The notes beneath the pieces were generated by a model. The model saw only the letters and a program-made list of their open reading frames with translations, was not told the origin of the DNA and made no database searches. A DNA stretch of 64,000 nucleotides from Acidithiobacillus caldus ATCC 51756 (GTDB lineage Bacteria > Pseudomonadota > Gammaproteobacteria > Acidithiobacillales > Acidithiobacillaceae). Position 1 is the first letter of the stretch, and each line of letters opens with the position of its first letter. The stretch spans positions 1,526,146-1,590,145 of the forward strand of contig NZ_CP005986.1 of NCBI RefSeq assembly GCF_000175575.2. Reading direction: 5' to 3'. Shown here piece by piece: positions 35,552 to 48,411 of this stretch. The position numbers and the translations under genes are program-made.

Positions 35552-36723
35552 GCACGGATGGTGGGCCCGCGCCGCGGCGGGCGCCCTATGCCGCACGGCC
35601 GCAGCCACAGGGAGGGCGACGCTATCGCGAGGAGCCACCCACGGGCGGTCGTAGCGACTACCAGAGGGACCGCGATCGGGTCATCCATTCCACGGCGTTC
35701 CGCCGGCTGGAATACAAGACCCAGGTCTTCGTCAACCATGAGGGCGACCTCTACCGGACGCGCCTGACGCACAGTCTGGAGGTGGGCCAGGTGGGCCGCT
35801 CGGTGGCGCGCCAGCTCGGCCTGGACGAAGATCTGGTGGAGGCCATCGCCCTCGCCCACGACCTTGGCCACACCCCTTTTGGCCACGCGGGCCAGGATGC
35901 GCTCAATGGCTGCATGGGCGACTATGGCGGTTTCGACCACAACATCCAGTCGCTGCGGGTGGTGGACGTGCTGGAACGGCGCTACGGCGATTTTCCTGGC
36001 CTCAACCTGAGCTTTGAGACCCGGGAAGGGATCCTCAAGCACTGCAGCAAGGCACGGGCGGAAAAGCTCGGGGACGTGGGTCGACGCTTTCTGGAGGGCA
36101 CCCAACCCAGTCTCGAGGCGCAGATCACCAACCTTGCCGACGAAATCGCCTACAACAACCACGACATCGATGACGGCCTGCGCGCTGGCCTCATCGACCT
36201 CGAGGAACTCTGTGCGGCCACGCTCTTCGGCGATATTTTTCGCGAAGTCCAGGCGCGTTACCCCCATGCCGACGCCAAGATCCTGCGCCACGAGACGGGT
36301 CGCCGACTCATCAATACCTTCATCATGGACCTGGTCCACACGACCCGTGCGCGGGTGGCACAAGCCCAGGTGCAAAACCTGCAGGAATTGCGTGCCCTGT
36401 CTGCACCCCTGGCTGCTCACAGCGCGCCCATGGCAGAGTCGATCCGCCAGCTCAAGGCCTTCCTGATGCGCAGACTCTATCGCCACCCCCAGGTTCACCG
36501 TCAGGCGGAGAAGGCCAAGCGACTGGTGCGCGACTTGTTCACGGCGTTTTTTAGCGATCCCCGGCTCTTGCCTCTGGACCACCAGGCCCGCCTCTTGGAG
36601 GACGACAGCCCTTCCCGACGCGCGCGCGTGGTGGCGGACTACGTGGCCGGCATGACCGACCGCTACGCCATCGCCGAGCACGCCCGGCTTTTCGATCCGC
36701 GCTTTGGTACCGATACCCCCTGA
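35548..36723 (+). CDS. dgt: Deoxyguanosinetriphosphate triphosphohydrolase-like protein
   Basis: A 391-residue HD-domain dNTP triphosphohydrolase. The HD metal site is in TRLTHSLEV and LAHDLGHTPFGHAG; the N-terminal RRYREEPPTGGRSDYQRDRDR segment is typical of the type-2 form. It removes triphosphate from dNTPs and helps balance pools. The GTG start overlaps the thyX stop (GTGA). Confidence 0.93.
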   Translation: MSTDGGPAPRRAPYAARPQPQGGRRYREEPPTGGRSDYQRDRDRVIHSTAFRRLEYKTQVFVNHEGDLYRTRLTHSLEVGQVGRSVARQLGLDEDLVEAIALAHDLGHTPFGHAGQDALNGCMGDYGGFDHNIQSLRVVDVLERRYGDFPGLNLSFETREGILKHCSKARAEKLGDVGRRFLEGTQPSLEAQITNLADEIAYNNHDIDDGLRAGLIDLEELCAATLFGDIFREVQARYPHADAKILRHETGRRLINTFIMDLVHTTRARVAQAQVQNLQELRALSAPLAAHSAPMAESIRQLKAFLMRRLYRHPQVHRQAEKAKRLVRDLFTAFFSDPRLLPLDHQARLLEDDSPSRRARVVADYVAGMTDRYAIAEHARLFDPRFGTDTP

Positions 36724-36871
36724 GGGCCGGGTATGGAAACCGACGGGCTCCAGTATCGGCGGCGCACCACTCCCATGCCTTCCATCGCGATGTCCTGCCA
36801 CGCCGGCGTCGACCACCGCTCTACACGCTGCCGTGAACCCTGGGTCAGCCCCTGCGCGCCGGTGTCAGGCC

Positions 36872-36900
36872 TTGGATGCCTGTCTTGAGCAGGATATACT
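36872..36900 (+). promoter_or_regulatory. Promoter of gltBD-hemE
   Basis: TTGGAT and TATACT are 17 bases apart in the 234-base gap between dgt and gltB. This is a good sigma-70 match. No other feature is seen in that gap. Confidence 0.6.
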
Positions 36901-36957
36901 GATCGACCCTGCGATCATCGTCGCGGGGGTATCCGGCAGCCGGTGAGGACGACGATC

Positions 36958-39900
36958 ATGAGCCTTTACTCCCCCGATTACGAAAAGGATTCTTGCGGTT
37001 TTGGCCTCATTGCCCAGATGGACAATCGGGCGAGTCACGCCATCGTCGCCACCGCAGTCCAATCCCTCGCGCGGCTGACCCATCGCGGTGCCGTTGCTGC
37101 CGATGGCAAAAGCGGGGACGGCTGCGGTCTGCTGGTGCAGATGCCCCGGGACTTCTTCCGCGCCGTGGTGGCGGAGGAAGGCGGCGCCATCCCCCCGGAC
37201 TTTGGCGTAGCCCAGATTTTCCTGCCCCAGGACACGACCCGCATCGCCGATTTTCAGGCGAGCTTTGCGACCGAAGCCGGGGATCTTGGCCTCCAGCTCA
37301 TCCACTGGCGTGCCGTACGCACGGACGACTCGGTCTGCGGGCGCGAAGCCCTGCGCACCCTGCCCTCGGTCTGGCAGGCCTTTATCGGACTACCGGCAGA
37401 GGTCGATGGCGCCGAGCAAGAACGCTTGCTCTATCGTTTGCGCCGGCGCGTGGAAAAGCGGTACGCCCAGGATCGGGACATCTTCGTCGTCAGCTGCTCC
37501 AGCCAGGTCATCGGCTACAAGGGCATGGTCATGCCGGAACATCTGCCCGATTTTTACCCCGACCTGCGCGACGAGCGCTTCAGTTCCGCTCTGGTCACCT
37601 ACCACCAGCGCTTTTCCACCAACACCTGGCCGGAGTGGCGGCTGTGTCAACCCTTCCGCATCCTCGCCCACAACGGTGAGCTCAATACGGTACAGGGCAA
37701 CCGTATCTGGGCGCGGGCCCGGGAATCCCTGCTGCATTCCGAGCTCCTACCCATGGCTGAGGTGCTTCCCGCCGTCGGCGATGGCAGCGACTCCTTCAGC
37801 CTCGACAACATGCTGGAGCTCCTGGTACGGGGCGGGATGGATTTCTTCAAGGCCCTGCGCCTGCTGGTGCCACCGGCCTGGCACAACGTCCCGCGCATGG
37901 ATCCGCGCCTGCGCGCCTTTTACGAATACCAGTCCATGCGCATGGAGCCCTGGGATGGTCCCGCTGGCCTCGTACTCAATACCGGACGGATTGCCGCCTG
38001 CGCTCTGGATCGCAATGGCCTGCGTCCGGCGCGCTACGTCATCACCCGCGACCGCGTCATCAATATCGCCTCGGAAGTGGGCGTTTTCCCGTACGACCAT
38101 CGCGACCTCCTGGTACAAGGACGGGTGGGCCCGGGACAGATGATCGCCGTGGATCTGGAGTCCGGCGAATTTCTGGATAGCCAGGCCATCGATGCCCGGA
38201 TACAGGATTCCGCTCCCTACGCCGAGTGGCTGCGCGCCCACGCCCGCCACCTCGAAGTGGAGGAAGATCCCGATGTCGTCGCCACCGTGGTGGACGACCT
38301 CCTGACCACGGAAAAGGCTTTCGGCGTCACTTTCGAGGAGGAGGATCAGATCATCCGCGTGCTGGCCGAGGGTGGACAGGAGGCCGTCGGCTCCATGGGC
38401 GACGATACCCCCATTGCCGTGCTTTCCCGCCAGCCCCGGCACCTCGCGGATTATTTCCGCCAACAGTTCGCGCAGGTGACCAATCCGCCCATCGACCCCT
38501 TGCGCGAAGCCTTGGTCATGTCGCTGAACACGGCCATAGGTGCCGAAAGCAATCTCTTCGAGGAGCGCCCAGAGTACGCGCGGCGGCTGGAGGTACACTC
38601 GCCCGTGCTCTCGGACGCTGCCTTCCTGGCACTGCTGCAGCAGACGGATCCCGCCTTCCGTAGTCAGACCCTCGATCTGTGCTTTGCATCCGACACCACC
38701 CTCGAGGAAGCCGTGCGCACCCTGCGTGCGGCTGCGGTGGCCAGCGTTCGCGAAGGTGTCGTGGTCCTGGTGCTATCCGATGCCAACCTGGGTGCCGATC
38801 GCCTCTACATCCCCGCGCTGATGGCCGTGGGTGCCGTGCACCATGCCCTCATAGACGCCGGCTTGCGCAGCCGCTGCAACCTGGTGGTCGCCACGGCCCA
38901 CGCCCGCGATCCACACCACTTTGCCACCCTCATCGGCTACGGCGCGACGGCGGTCTACCCCTATCTGGCCTATGCCATCATTCGCAGCCTGCGGGAGCGC
39001 CACGCCTTCAGCCAACCGGTGACCCTGGCGCAGGCCCTCACGAACTACCGCAAAGGCATCGACAAGGGTCTGTACAAGATTCTCTCGAAAATGGGCATCT
39101 CCACCCTCGCCTCGTACCGCAGCAGTCAGCTCTTCGAGGCCCTGGGTCTCGCCCGCGAGGTGGTGGATCTCTGTTTCCCCGGAACCCCCAGCCGCATCGA
39201 GGGTGCCGGCTTCGCCGAGTTGGAAGCCGACCTGCGTCGTCTCGTGGCAGACGCCCACAAAGCGCGCAAGGGTCTACCCCTGGGCGGCCTGCTGAAATAC
39301 GTGAACGGTGGCGAATATCACGCCTACCACCCCGAAGTCGTGCGCAGCCTGCAGGCGGCGGCGCGCTCGGGCCGCTATGAGGACTACCAGGAATTCGCGC
39401 GGCTCGTCAACGATCGCCCCGTCACCAATCTGCGGGATCTGCTGGCCATCCGTCCGGGCAAGGCCATTCCTCTGCACGAGGTAGAGCCCATCGAGGCCAT
39501 CACCCCGCGCTTCGATACCGCCGCCATGTCCCTGGGCGCCCTGTCGCCCGAGGCGCACGAGGCGCTGGCCATCGCCATGAATACCATTGGTGGCCGCTCC
39601 AACTCGGGCGAAGGTGGCGAGGATCCTGCGCGCTACCACGACCGGCGCGTGAGCAAGATCAAGCAGATCGCCTCCGGTCGCTTTGGGGTGACCCCCGAGT
39701 ACGCGGTCAATGCCGAAGAGCTGCAGATCAAGATCGCCCAGGGTGCCAAGCCTGGCGAAGGCGGTCAGCTGCCTGGGCACAAGGTCAGCGGCATCATCGC
39801 CCGCCTGCGCTATGCCAAGGAGGGTGTGGCCCTCATCAGTCCGCCGCCCCACCACGACATCTACTCCATTGAAGACCTCGCCCAGTTGATCTTTGACCTG

Positions 39901-41373
39901 AAGCAGGTCAATCCCGAGGCCTATGTCTCGGTCAAGCTGGTTTCCGAGGCGGGAGTGGGAACCGTGGCCGCGGGGGTCGCCAAGGCCTATGCCGATCGCA
40001 TCACCATTGCCGGCTACGATGGCGGCACCGGCGCAAGCCCTCTGACCTCGGTCAAGTACGCTGGGGCTCCCTGGGAGCTGGGTCTCGCCGAGACCCAGAT
40101 CACCCTACGCCGCAATCAGCTGCGTCACCGCGTGCGTCTGCAAGCGGATGGCGGCTTCAAGACCGGCCTCGACGTCGTCAAGGGCGCCCTGCTGGGCGCC
40201 GAGAGCTTCGGTTTCGGTACGGCTCCCATGATCGTGTTGGGCTGCAAGTACCTGCGCATCTGTCACCTCAACAATTGTGCCACCGGCGTTGCCACCCAGG
40301 ACGAGAAGCTGCGCAAGCACTTCCTTGGACTTCCGGAAATGGTCATTCACTACTTCCGCTTTGTCGCACAGGAGGTGCGAGAGATTCTCGCCTCGCTGGG
40401 CATGCGGCGCTTCGACGAGTTGGTGGGACAAAGCCAGCACCTGCAAATCCAAAAGGGGACGACCCCAAAACAGGAAGCTCTGGACCTGCGCCCGCTGCTG
40501 GCCAACGCCGAGCTCGTGGATGCCGACGCCCAGGTCTGCACCGCGCCACGCAATCCGCCTTTCGATCGCGGCGAACTGGCCGAAAAGATCTTGTTGGATG
40601 CGGCTCCCGCCATCGATGGACGCATCGCGACGCGCCTGCACTACCCCATCGACAACACCCAACGCAGCATTGGCGCCCGCCTTGCCGGTGAAATAGCGCG
40701 CCGTTACGGCAACAGCGGCCTCCCGGAAGGCTGTCTCGAGATCGATTTCCACGGTACGGCGGGCCAGTCCTTCGGGGCCTTCCTGGTGCCGGGCGTGACC
40801 CTGAATCTGCGCGGTGACGCCAACGATTACGTGGGCAAGGCCATGCACGGCGGGCGCATCGTCATCGCTCCGCCCGAGGGGGTGCACTATGCCTCGGAAG
40901 CGTCGGCCATCATCGGCAATACCTGCCTCTACGGTGCCACCGGTGGTGTACTCTACGCCGCAGGGCGGGCGGGCGAGCGCTTTGCCGTGCGCAACTCCGG
41001 TGCCACGGCGGTTGTCGAAGGTGCGGGCGATCACGCCTGCGAGTACATGACCGGCGGCCAGATCGTCATTCTCGGGCGGATCGGTCTCAACTTCGGTGCC
41101 GGCATGACAGGCGGTCTCGCCTTCGTCTATGACCCATTGCAGCGTTTCCCCGACCAGGTCAACGGCGAACTGATCAACAGCCACCGCATCGATACCGAGG
41201 CCATGCGCGGGTACGAGGCCTTGCTGCGTCGCCACGTGGAAAACCACGTCCAGTGGACGCAGAGCCGTTATGCCGCTGCCTTGCTCGCGGACTGGTCCAA
41301 CTTCCTGCAAGACGTCTGGCTGGTGGTTCCCAAGGCGGCACGCCTCGACGTGCTCCTGGAAGAGGCCAGCTGA
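36958..41373 (+). CDS. gltB: Glutamate synthase large subunit
   Basis: A 1471-residue enzyme making glutamate from glutamine and 2-oxoglutarate. The N-terminal class II glutaminase begins after a short propeptide at Cys13 (DSCGFGLIAQM). It is followed by the central domain, the FMN-binding synthase domain, a 3Fe-4S cluster motif in CKYLRICHLNNCATG, and the C-terminal beta-helix with repeated GG-G turns. ATG 36958 with GAGG upstream is preferred over a GTG five codons earlier. Confidence 0.97.
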   Translation: MSLYSPDYEKDSCGFGLIAQMDNRASHAIVATAVQSLARLTHRGAVAADGKSGDGCGLLVQMPRDFFRAVVAEEGGAIPPDFGVAQIFLPQDTTRIADFQASFATEAGDLGLQLIHWRAVRTDDSVCGREALRTLPSVWQAFIGLPAEVDGAEQERLLYRLRRRVEKRYAQDRDIFVVSCSSQVIGYKGMVMPEHLPDFYPDLRDERFSSALVTYHQRFSTNTWPEWRLCQPFRILAHNGELNTVQGNRIWARARESLLHSELLPMAEVLPAVGDGSDSFSLDNMLELLVRGGMDFFKALRLLVPPAWHNVPRMDPRLRAFYEYQSMRMEPWDGPAGLVLNTGRIAACALDRNGLRPARYVITRDRVINIASEVGVFPYDHRDLLVQGRVGPGQMIAVDLESGEFLDSQAIDARIQDSAPYAEWLRAHARHLEVEEDPDVVATVVDDLLTTEKAFGVTFEEEDQIIRVLAEGGQEAVGSMGDDTPIAVLSRQPRHLADYFRQQFAQVTNPPIDPLREALVMSLNTAIGAESNLFEERPEYARRLEVHSPVLSDAAFLALLQQTDPAFRSQTLDLCFASDTTLEEAVRTLRAAAVASVREGVVVLVLSDANLGADRLYIPALMAVGAVHHALIDAGLRSRCNLVVATAHARDPHHFATLIGYGATAVYPYLAYAIIRSLRERHAFSQPVTLAQALTNYRKGIDKGLYKILSKMGISTLASYRSSQLFEALGLAREVVDLCFPGTPSRIEGAGFAELEADLRRLVADAHKARKGLPLGGLLKYVNGGEYHAYHPEVVRSLQAAARSGRYEDYQEFARLVNDRPVTNLRDLLAIRPGKAIPLHEVEPIEAITPRFDTAAMSLGALSPEAHEALAIAMNTIGGRSNSGEGGEDPARYHDRRVSKIKQIASGRFGVTPEYAVNAEELQIKIAQGAKPGEGGQLPGHKVSGIIARLRYAKEGVALISPPPHHDIYSIEDLAQLIFDLKQVNPEAYVSVKLVSEAGVGTVAAGVAKAYADRITIAGYDGGTGASPLTSVKYAGAPWELGLAETQITLRRNQLRHRVRLQADGGFKTGLDVVKGALLGAESFGFGTAPMIVLGCKYLRICHLNNCATGVATQDEKLRKHFLGLPEMVIHYFRFVAQEVREILASLGMRRFDELVGQSQHLQIQKGTTPKQEALDLRPLLANAELVDADAQVCTAPRNPPFDRGELAEKILLDAAPAIDGRIATRLHYPIDNTQRSIGARLAGEIARRYGNSGLPEGCLEIDFHGTAGQSFGAFLVPGVTLNLRGDANDYVGKAMHGGRIVIAPPEGVHYASEASAIIGNTCLYGATGGVLYAAGRAGERFAVRNSGATAVVEGAGDHACEYMTGGQIVILGRIGLNFGAGMTGGLAFVYDPLQRFPDQVNGELINSHRIDTEAMRGYEALLRRHVENHVQWTQSRYAAALLADWSNFLQDVWLVVPKAARLDVLLEEAS

Positions 41374-41402
41374 TGGTCTGCCCGTACCCTTGGTCAAGGT
41401 GA

Positions 41403-42800
<1,398 letters not shown>

Positions 42801-42802
42801 CC

Positions 42803-43864
42803 ATGACCTCCCCGGCACCCGCCAACGATCGCTTCTTGCGGGCCTGCCTGTGCCAGCCTGTGGAGCAGATCCCCATCTGGTTGATGCGTCAGGCTGGGCG
42901 CTACCTGCCGGAATATCGGGCAACCCGGGCGCGGGCCAAGGACTTTCTGACCCTGTGCAGCACCCCGGAACTGGCTTGTGAGGTGACCCTGCAGCCCGTT
43001 CAGCGCTTTCCCCTGGACGCCGCCATACTGTTTTCCGATATCCTGACCATACCCCACGCCATGGGCATGGACCTACAGTTTCTGGATGGCGAGGGCCCGG
43101 TGTTCTCCTCGCCCCTGCGCGACACCAAAGCCATACGCGCCCTGCCCGTCCCCGACCCGGAGACGGAACTGCGCTACGTCATGGATGCTGTGCGCCTGAT
43201 CCGGCACGAACTTGCCGGCCGCATCCCCCTTATCGGCTTTGCCGGCAGTCCCTGGACGCTGGCCTGCTATATGATCGAGGGACGGGGGAGTCGCGATTTT
43301 CAACACATCAAGGCGATGCTCTACAGCGATCCCGAGCTTCTGGAGCAACTGCTGGATACCTTGGTGCGGGCAGTGGCCCAATATCTCAACGCCCAGATTC
43401 GCGCAGGTGCCCAGGCGGTAATGCTCTTCGACAGCTGGGGTGGCGCCTTGACCAGCGCTGCCTATCGGCGCTTCTCCCTCAAGCCCATGACCCGGATCAT
43501 CAGTGCCCTGGAGCGTACCGGCAGCGATGGACAGAAGGTACCGGTGATTCTCTTCACCAAAGGGGGCGGCAATTGGCTGGAAGCCATGGCCGACAGCGGC
43601 GCCGATGTGCTGGGTCTGGACTGGACCGTGGACATGGGCGAGGCCCGTCGTCGTCTGGGGCCCGCCTTGGCTTTGCAGGGCAATCTCGATCCCATGGCAC
43701 TCTACGGCAGTCCCGAACTTCTCGTCCAGGAAACCCAAGCCATCCTGGAGAGCCATGGCCCGCAAGCGGGGCACATCTTCAACCTCGGCCACGGCATAAC
43801 CCCACAAACCCCCGTCGAGCAAGTGGCACGGCTGGTGGAGACCGTACACAACTGGCGCCCCTAG
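42803..43864 (+). CDS. hemE: Uroporphyrinogen decarboxylase
   Basis: A 353-residue cytoplasmic enzyme of heme synthesis converting uroporphyrinogen III to coproporphyrinogen III. Signatures [16 protein letters not shown] and [16 protein letters not shown] are intact. It starts two bases after the gltD stop. Confidence 0.98.
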   Translation: MTSPAPANDRFLRACLCQPVEQIPIWLMRQAGRYLPEYRATRARAKDFLTLCSTPELACEVTLQPVQRFPLDAAILFSDILTIPHAMGMDLQFLDGEGPVFSSPLRDTKAIRALPVPDPETELRYVMDAVRLIRHELAGRIPLIGFAGSPWTLACYMIEGRGSRDFQHIKAMLYSDPELLEQLLDTLVRAVAQYLNAQIRAGAQAVMLFDSWGGALTSAAYRRFSLKPMTRIISALERTGSDGQKVPVILFTKGGGNWLEAMADSGADVLGLDWTVDMGEARRRLGPALALQGNLDPMALYGSPELLVQETQAILESHGPQAGHIFNLGHGITPQTPVEQVARLVETVHNWRP

Positions 43865-43872
43865 GGTAAAAG

Positions 43873-43904
43873 ATCCTGGCGTTGGGGTCATTCCCCAACG
43901 GGAT
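43873..43904. terminator. Hairpin between convergent hemE and olsA
   Basis: CGTTGGGG pairs with CCCCAACG around a TCATT loop, and outer ATCC/GGAT extends the stem past a three-base bulge. There is no U-run on either strand, so it would be a weak or factor-assisted terminator. The following 108 bases before the olsA stop show nothing else. Confidence 0.4.
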
Positions 43905-44012
43905 GAGCTGCTAGGGCTTCGTTCGACGTAGTCAGGCCCCTAACCAACAAAGCAGCACCCCTGGACCGCACGGATCAGCGGTGCAGGTGCACTGCGCGCA
44001 AAAGGGTCGGAT

Positions 44013-44927
44013 TCAGGCTCCGTGCCCGCGTCGCCAGGAATTCCAGGCATCGCGCAGGGGGTGACGGCGGGATAGCCCGCGCGAGGAGGACAGGTAGGTT
44101 ACGGACGCCCCCTGCTCCATGCGCCGCAGGGCCTCGGAAATGGCCGCGTGGGTCTTGCTGGCTAGTTGTCTGCGCCCCAGATCGGCAGCCAAGGGCGGAC
44201 AGAAGGTCAAGCGCAGGGTCAAGGGTGCCGCGGCAGCCAAACGCCACAGATGCCGCAGCAGACTGTCGTCCCCCACGAAGGGACACAGACGATCGGGCTG
44301 ACCCGGGCGAAGCGTGTCCTCATAGCGCAGGGCAACGGGCACGGTGGGCACACCCGCCGCCGCCGCAGTCTCGAAGGGCGCACCATAAAACTCGCGCACG
44401 ATCTTTCCGTCGCTCGTGGTACCCTCCGGGAAAATCAGGACGATGCGACCCCGCTCCAGCACTTTGGTGGCTTCCTTGAGCACCCGCTGACTCGCTCGCG
44501 CATCCTGCCGGTCAATGAAAAAGGTACCCAACCATTCGCCCATGAAGCCGAAGAAGGGCCAGGACCGCATTTCCCGCTTGGCAACGAACTGACCTGGCGC
44601 GACGCTGGCAAGGGCAAGGATGTCCAGATAGGACACGTGATTTGCGGCAACGAGCACGGGAGCCGTGGGAATTTCCCCCTCCACACGCAAGCGGATGCCA
44701 AAAATCCCAAGTACTCGCCGACTCCACCAGCGAAAGGCCGCAAAACCCTGGTTATCCGGCTCCGTCTTGCGCGCATAGGTCCACCACGCCAAGGGGAAGG
44801 CAAGAACGAGATAAGCGAGAAGCAGTGGAAGGCGCCAGATACGGCGATACGCCTGGGGCCGGGAGCGTCGCCGTACACGGCCGGGATACGGAATGAGTGT
44901 GGGCGCCTGGCGCCGACGTCGGATCAT
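44013..44927 (-). CDS. olsA: 1-acyl-sn-glycerol-3-phosphate acyltransferase-like (probable OlsA, ornithine lipid synthesis)
   Basis: A 304-residue PlsC-family acyltransferase with an N-terminal membrane helix (about residues 32-50), the catalytic NHVSYLD motif near residue 97 and FPEGTTSDG near 170. It begins inside the stop of the preceding OlsB-like gene (ATGA), and this pairing plus the Pho box upstream points to OlsA, which adds the second acyl chain to lyso-ornithine lipid. A phosphatidic-acid role is the alternative. A longer open frame upstream is out of frame with olsB and rejected. Confidence 0.8.
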   Translation of the reverse strand: MIRRRRQAPTLIPYPGRVRRRSRPQAYRRIWRLPLLLAYLVLAFPLAWWTYARKTEPDNQGFAAFRWWSRRVLGIFGIRLRVEGEIPTAPVLVAANHVSYLDILALASVAPGQFVAKREMRSWPFFGFMGEWLGTFFIDRQDARASQRVLKEATKVLERGRIVLIFPEGTTSDGKIVREFYGAPFETAAAAGVPTVPVALRYEDTLRPGQPDRLCPFVGDDSLLRHLWRLAAAAPLTLRLTFCPPLAADLGRRQLASKTHAAISEALRRMEQGASVTYLSSSRGLSRRHPLRDAWNSWRRGHGA

Positions 44928-45703
44928 TTCTTCAGGCTGTCGACGGGATCCAGGAAACGTTGCTGGTAGCGGGGCGTGATTAGACTGGCCTCGCACCACA
45001 CAAAGAGGTCGGAACAATGAAATTGTGGATCCCAGAAAGGCTCGCCGCCAATGCGCACACCAGCGCGCAGATAGCCCTTGAGTAGGCTGGGCAAGGTCGC
45101 CGGCGCAGCCGTGGATTGCGGGTCGAACCCGGGCACGGCGCGCAGCGGAAACACCCGTTGCTCCGGTACCGTCAGGTGCTTTTCGAGACTGCGGTAGAGG
45201 CTTCCCAGTGCTGCGCCGTCGGTACTGTGGATGCTGGCACAACCCATGAGGTAATCGATATCCCACATGCTCATGGCCTCGGCAAGTCCCGACCAGAGCA
45301 AGGCGATGACTGCCCCCTGCCGATAGTCCGGGTGCACGCAGGAGCGGCCCAATTCCAGGATACGCACACCCAGTGCCATCAGGCGCGACAGATCGAATTC
45401 CGTCTGCGCGTAGTAGCGCCCGACCTTGTGCACCTGCTCGGGCAGGAAAAGTCGATAGGTACCAACCACCTCCTGACGCTGCTCGTCTTCGACGATGAGG
45501 TGCTCGCAATGGGGGTCGTACTCGTCCTGATCGAGGCCAGGAGCACCACTCAACTGGGCGCCATATTCGGCGCTGAAGACGCGATGGCGCAGGCGCTGCG
45601 CCGCCTCTACCTCATCCTGATGGCGCGCGAGGTAGAGGCGCAGGGAACGCTCGCCCTTACGGGTAGAAAGCTGTGAACCGCTCTGAGACTGGGTGTCGAG
45701 CAT
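44924..45703 (-). CDS. olsB: Ornithine-acyl-ACP N-acyltransferase-like (OlsB)
   Basis: A 259-residue GNAT-fold acyltransferase of the OlsB/hemolysin-like group that acylates ornithine to lyso-ornithine lipid. RHRVFSAEYG, EHLIVEDE and ELGRSCVHPDYR are typical. The start at 45703 has AGGGAGA seven bases upstream. It heads an olsB-olsA operon with a Pho box 51 bases upstream, matching the known phosphate-starvation role of ornithine lipids, which replace phospholipids. Confidence 0.82.
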   Translation of the reverse strand: MLDTQSQSGSQLSTRKGERSLRLYLARHQDEVEAAQRLRHRVFSAEYGAQLSGAPGLDQDEYDPHCEHLIVEDEQRQEVVGTYRLFLPEQVHKVGRYYAQTEFDLSRLMALGVRILELGRSCVHPDYRQGAVIALLWSGLAEAMSMWDIDYLMGCASIHSTDGAALGSLYRSLEKHLTVPEQRVFPLRAVPGFDPQSTAAPATLPSLLKGYLRAGVRIGGEPFWDPQFHCSDLFVWCEASLITPRYQQRFLDPVDSLKK

Positions 45704-45738
45704 CGTCGGCTCTCCCTGTGTTATGCAATGACTTTACT

Positions 45739-45794
45739 ATTATGACCCGGAAATATGACAATAGTGCGACATTTTCATGACACTTTGATGACAG
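45739..45794 (-). promoter_or_regulatory. PhoB-type promoter: four 11-bp Pho-box repeats plus -10
   Basis: On the minus strand, TGTCAT, TGTCAT, TGTCGC and TGTCAT start exactly 11 bases apart (plus-strand hexamers at 45788, 45777, 45766 and 45755). Ten bases after the last comes CATAAT (45739-45744), a -10 box with no -35. This is the arrangement of PhoB-activated promoters, in which tandem Pho boxes replace the -35 region. Confidence 0.85.
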
Positions 45795-45885
45795 TTACCC
45801 GGCAAGTGCTTACCCCATAGGATACAGAACTTTTATAGGTAAATTCAAAGCCCACCATCCGTGGCCATCCCCGGGAGGAAAATGG

Positions 45886-47196
<1,311 letters not shown>

Positions 47197-48411
47197 TCAG
47201 CCAGCGGGAAAACGAAACTCGGGGGCGTCACCCACCAGAATCCAGGACCCATCGCGTGCCTCGAGCCAGCCATCGTAGCCCTCCTCGGCAGCGCCCGCCT
47301 CCGGCCCGGGGCCGCCCTGAACGACGATGTAGCCTTGCGCGCGCAAATCCGATATGGACCGCCAAAGGGCCGTGTCCACGGACGCCGGTGCCCAGATCCG
47401 CGGCCCTCTGGCGGGCTCCAGACTATCCCGCAGGAGCGGCTTGAGATCCAGACTGAAGCCCGTGGCCGGGCGCTCGCAACCAAAGCTGCGGCCAATGCCA
47501 TCGTAGCGCCCACCCTGGGCAAGGGGTTCACCCCGCTGCGGGCCATACACGGCGAAGAGCATGCCCGTGTGATAACGGTGACCGTGCAGTTCCGCAAGAT
47601 CACATTGGATAGCCAGGTGAGGATAGCGCCCATGCAAGGCTTCCCAGACAAAGTCCAGTTCTTCCAGGGCACGCCGTACCACCGGACGGTGACCTAGCAG
47701 GCTCCGCGCGCGCTCGAGGACCTCACGGCCTCCATGCAAACCGGCCAGCACGGTGAAATCCGCCCGTGCACTGGCACGCTCCGGCACCCCCTCCAGCAGC
47801 GCGTGCAGATCGGGCCAAGCCTTGCGCTCCACGGCCGCCAGCACACGCGCCTCCAGCGTCTGCTCCAGGCCCAGAGCGGCAACCAGCGAGCGCGCCACCG
47901 CCACATGCCCCAGATCCAGAACGCAGCCCTCGGTATCCTGACAGAGGGCGACGCTCTCGATGAGGAGCGACAGGATTTCGAGGTCGCCCTCGGGCCCCGC
48001 CACGCCAAAGCACTCCGCCCCTACCTGATAGGGCGCCCGACTGCCGCCCAAGGCATCGGGCAGAGCTCGCAGGACGGTGCCCGCATAACAGAGTCGGCGC
48101 TGGTCGTGATCGCGGGACATCTGGGCATCCATGCGCGCCATCTGCGGCGTCATGTCCGAGCGAAAGCCCAACAGACGACTGCTGGCCTGATCCAGCACCT
48201 TCCAGGTCTGCAGATCCAGATCGGCGGCGCTACCCGTCAGCAGACTCTCGAGATGTTCCAACATGGGCGGGATGACGAGACGATAGCCCCAGCGCGCAAA
48301 GAGGTCCAAAAGCGCCCGCCGGTGCTTTTCCAGCGCCTCGGCCCGTGCTGGGCCCAGATCTTCGAAGCCCGCCGGCAGCAACCAGGCAGGCGAATGACCT
48401 CCGATCTTCAT
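47197..48411 (-). CDS. hisZ: ATP phosphoribosyltransferase regulatory subunit
   Basis: A 404-residue HisRS-like protein without tRNA-charging function. It resembles class II synthetases (RLVIPPMLEHLESLL and FRSDMTPQMAR), but lacks the anticodon-binding C-terminus. HisZ pairs with the short form of HisG. Its place between hflC and purA is the usual one. Its start overlaps the hflC stop by four bases. Confidence 0.92.
   Translation of the reverse strand: MKIGGHSPAWLLPAGFEDLGPARAEALEKHRRALLDLFARWGYRLVIPPMLEHLESLLTGSAADLDLQTWKVLDQASSRLLGFRSDMTPQMARMDAQMSRDHDQRRLCYAGTVLRALPDALGGSRAPYQVGAECFGVAGPEGDLEILSLLIESVALCQDTEGCVLDLGHVAVARSLVAALGLEQTLEARVLAAVERKAWPDLHALLEGVPERASARADFTVLAGLHGGREVLERARSLLGHRPVVRRALEELDFVWEALHGRYPHLAIQCDLAELHGHRYHTGMLFAVYGPQRGEPLAQGGRYDGIGRSFGCERPATGFSLDLKPLLRDSLEPARGPRIWAPASVDTALWRSISDLRAQGYIVVQGGPGPEAGAAEEGYDGWLEARDGSWILVGDAPEFRFPAG

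Noticed and set aside
40105..41397. 430-codon minus-strand frame inside gltB
   Set aside because: Antisense to conserved synthase and beta-helix domains.
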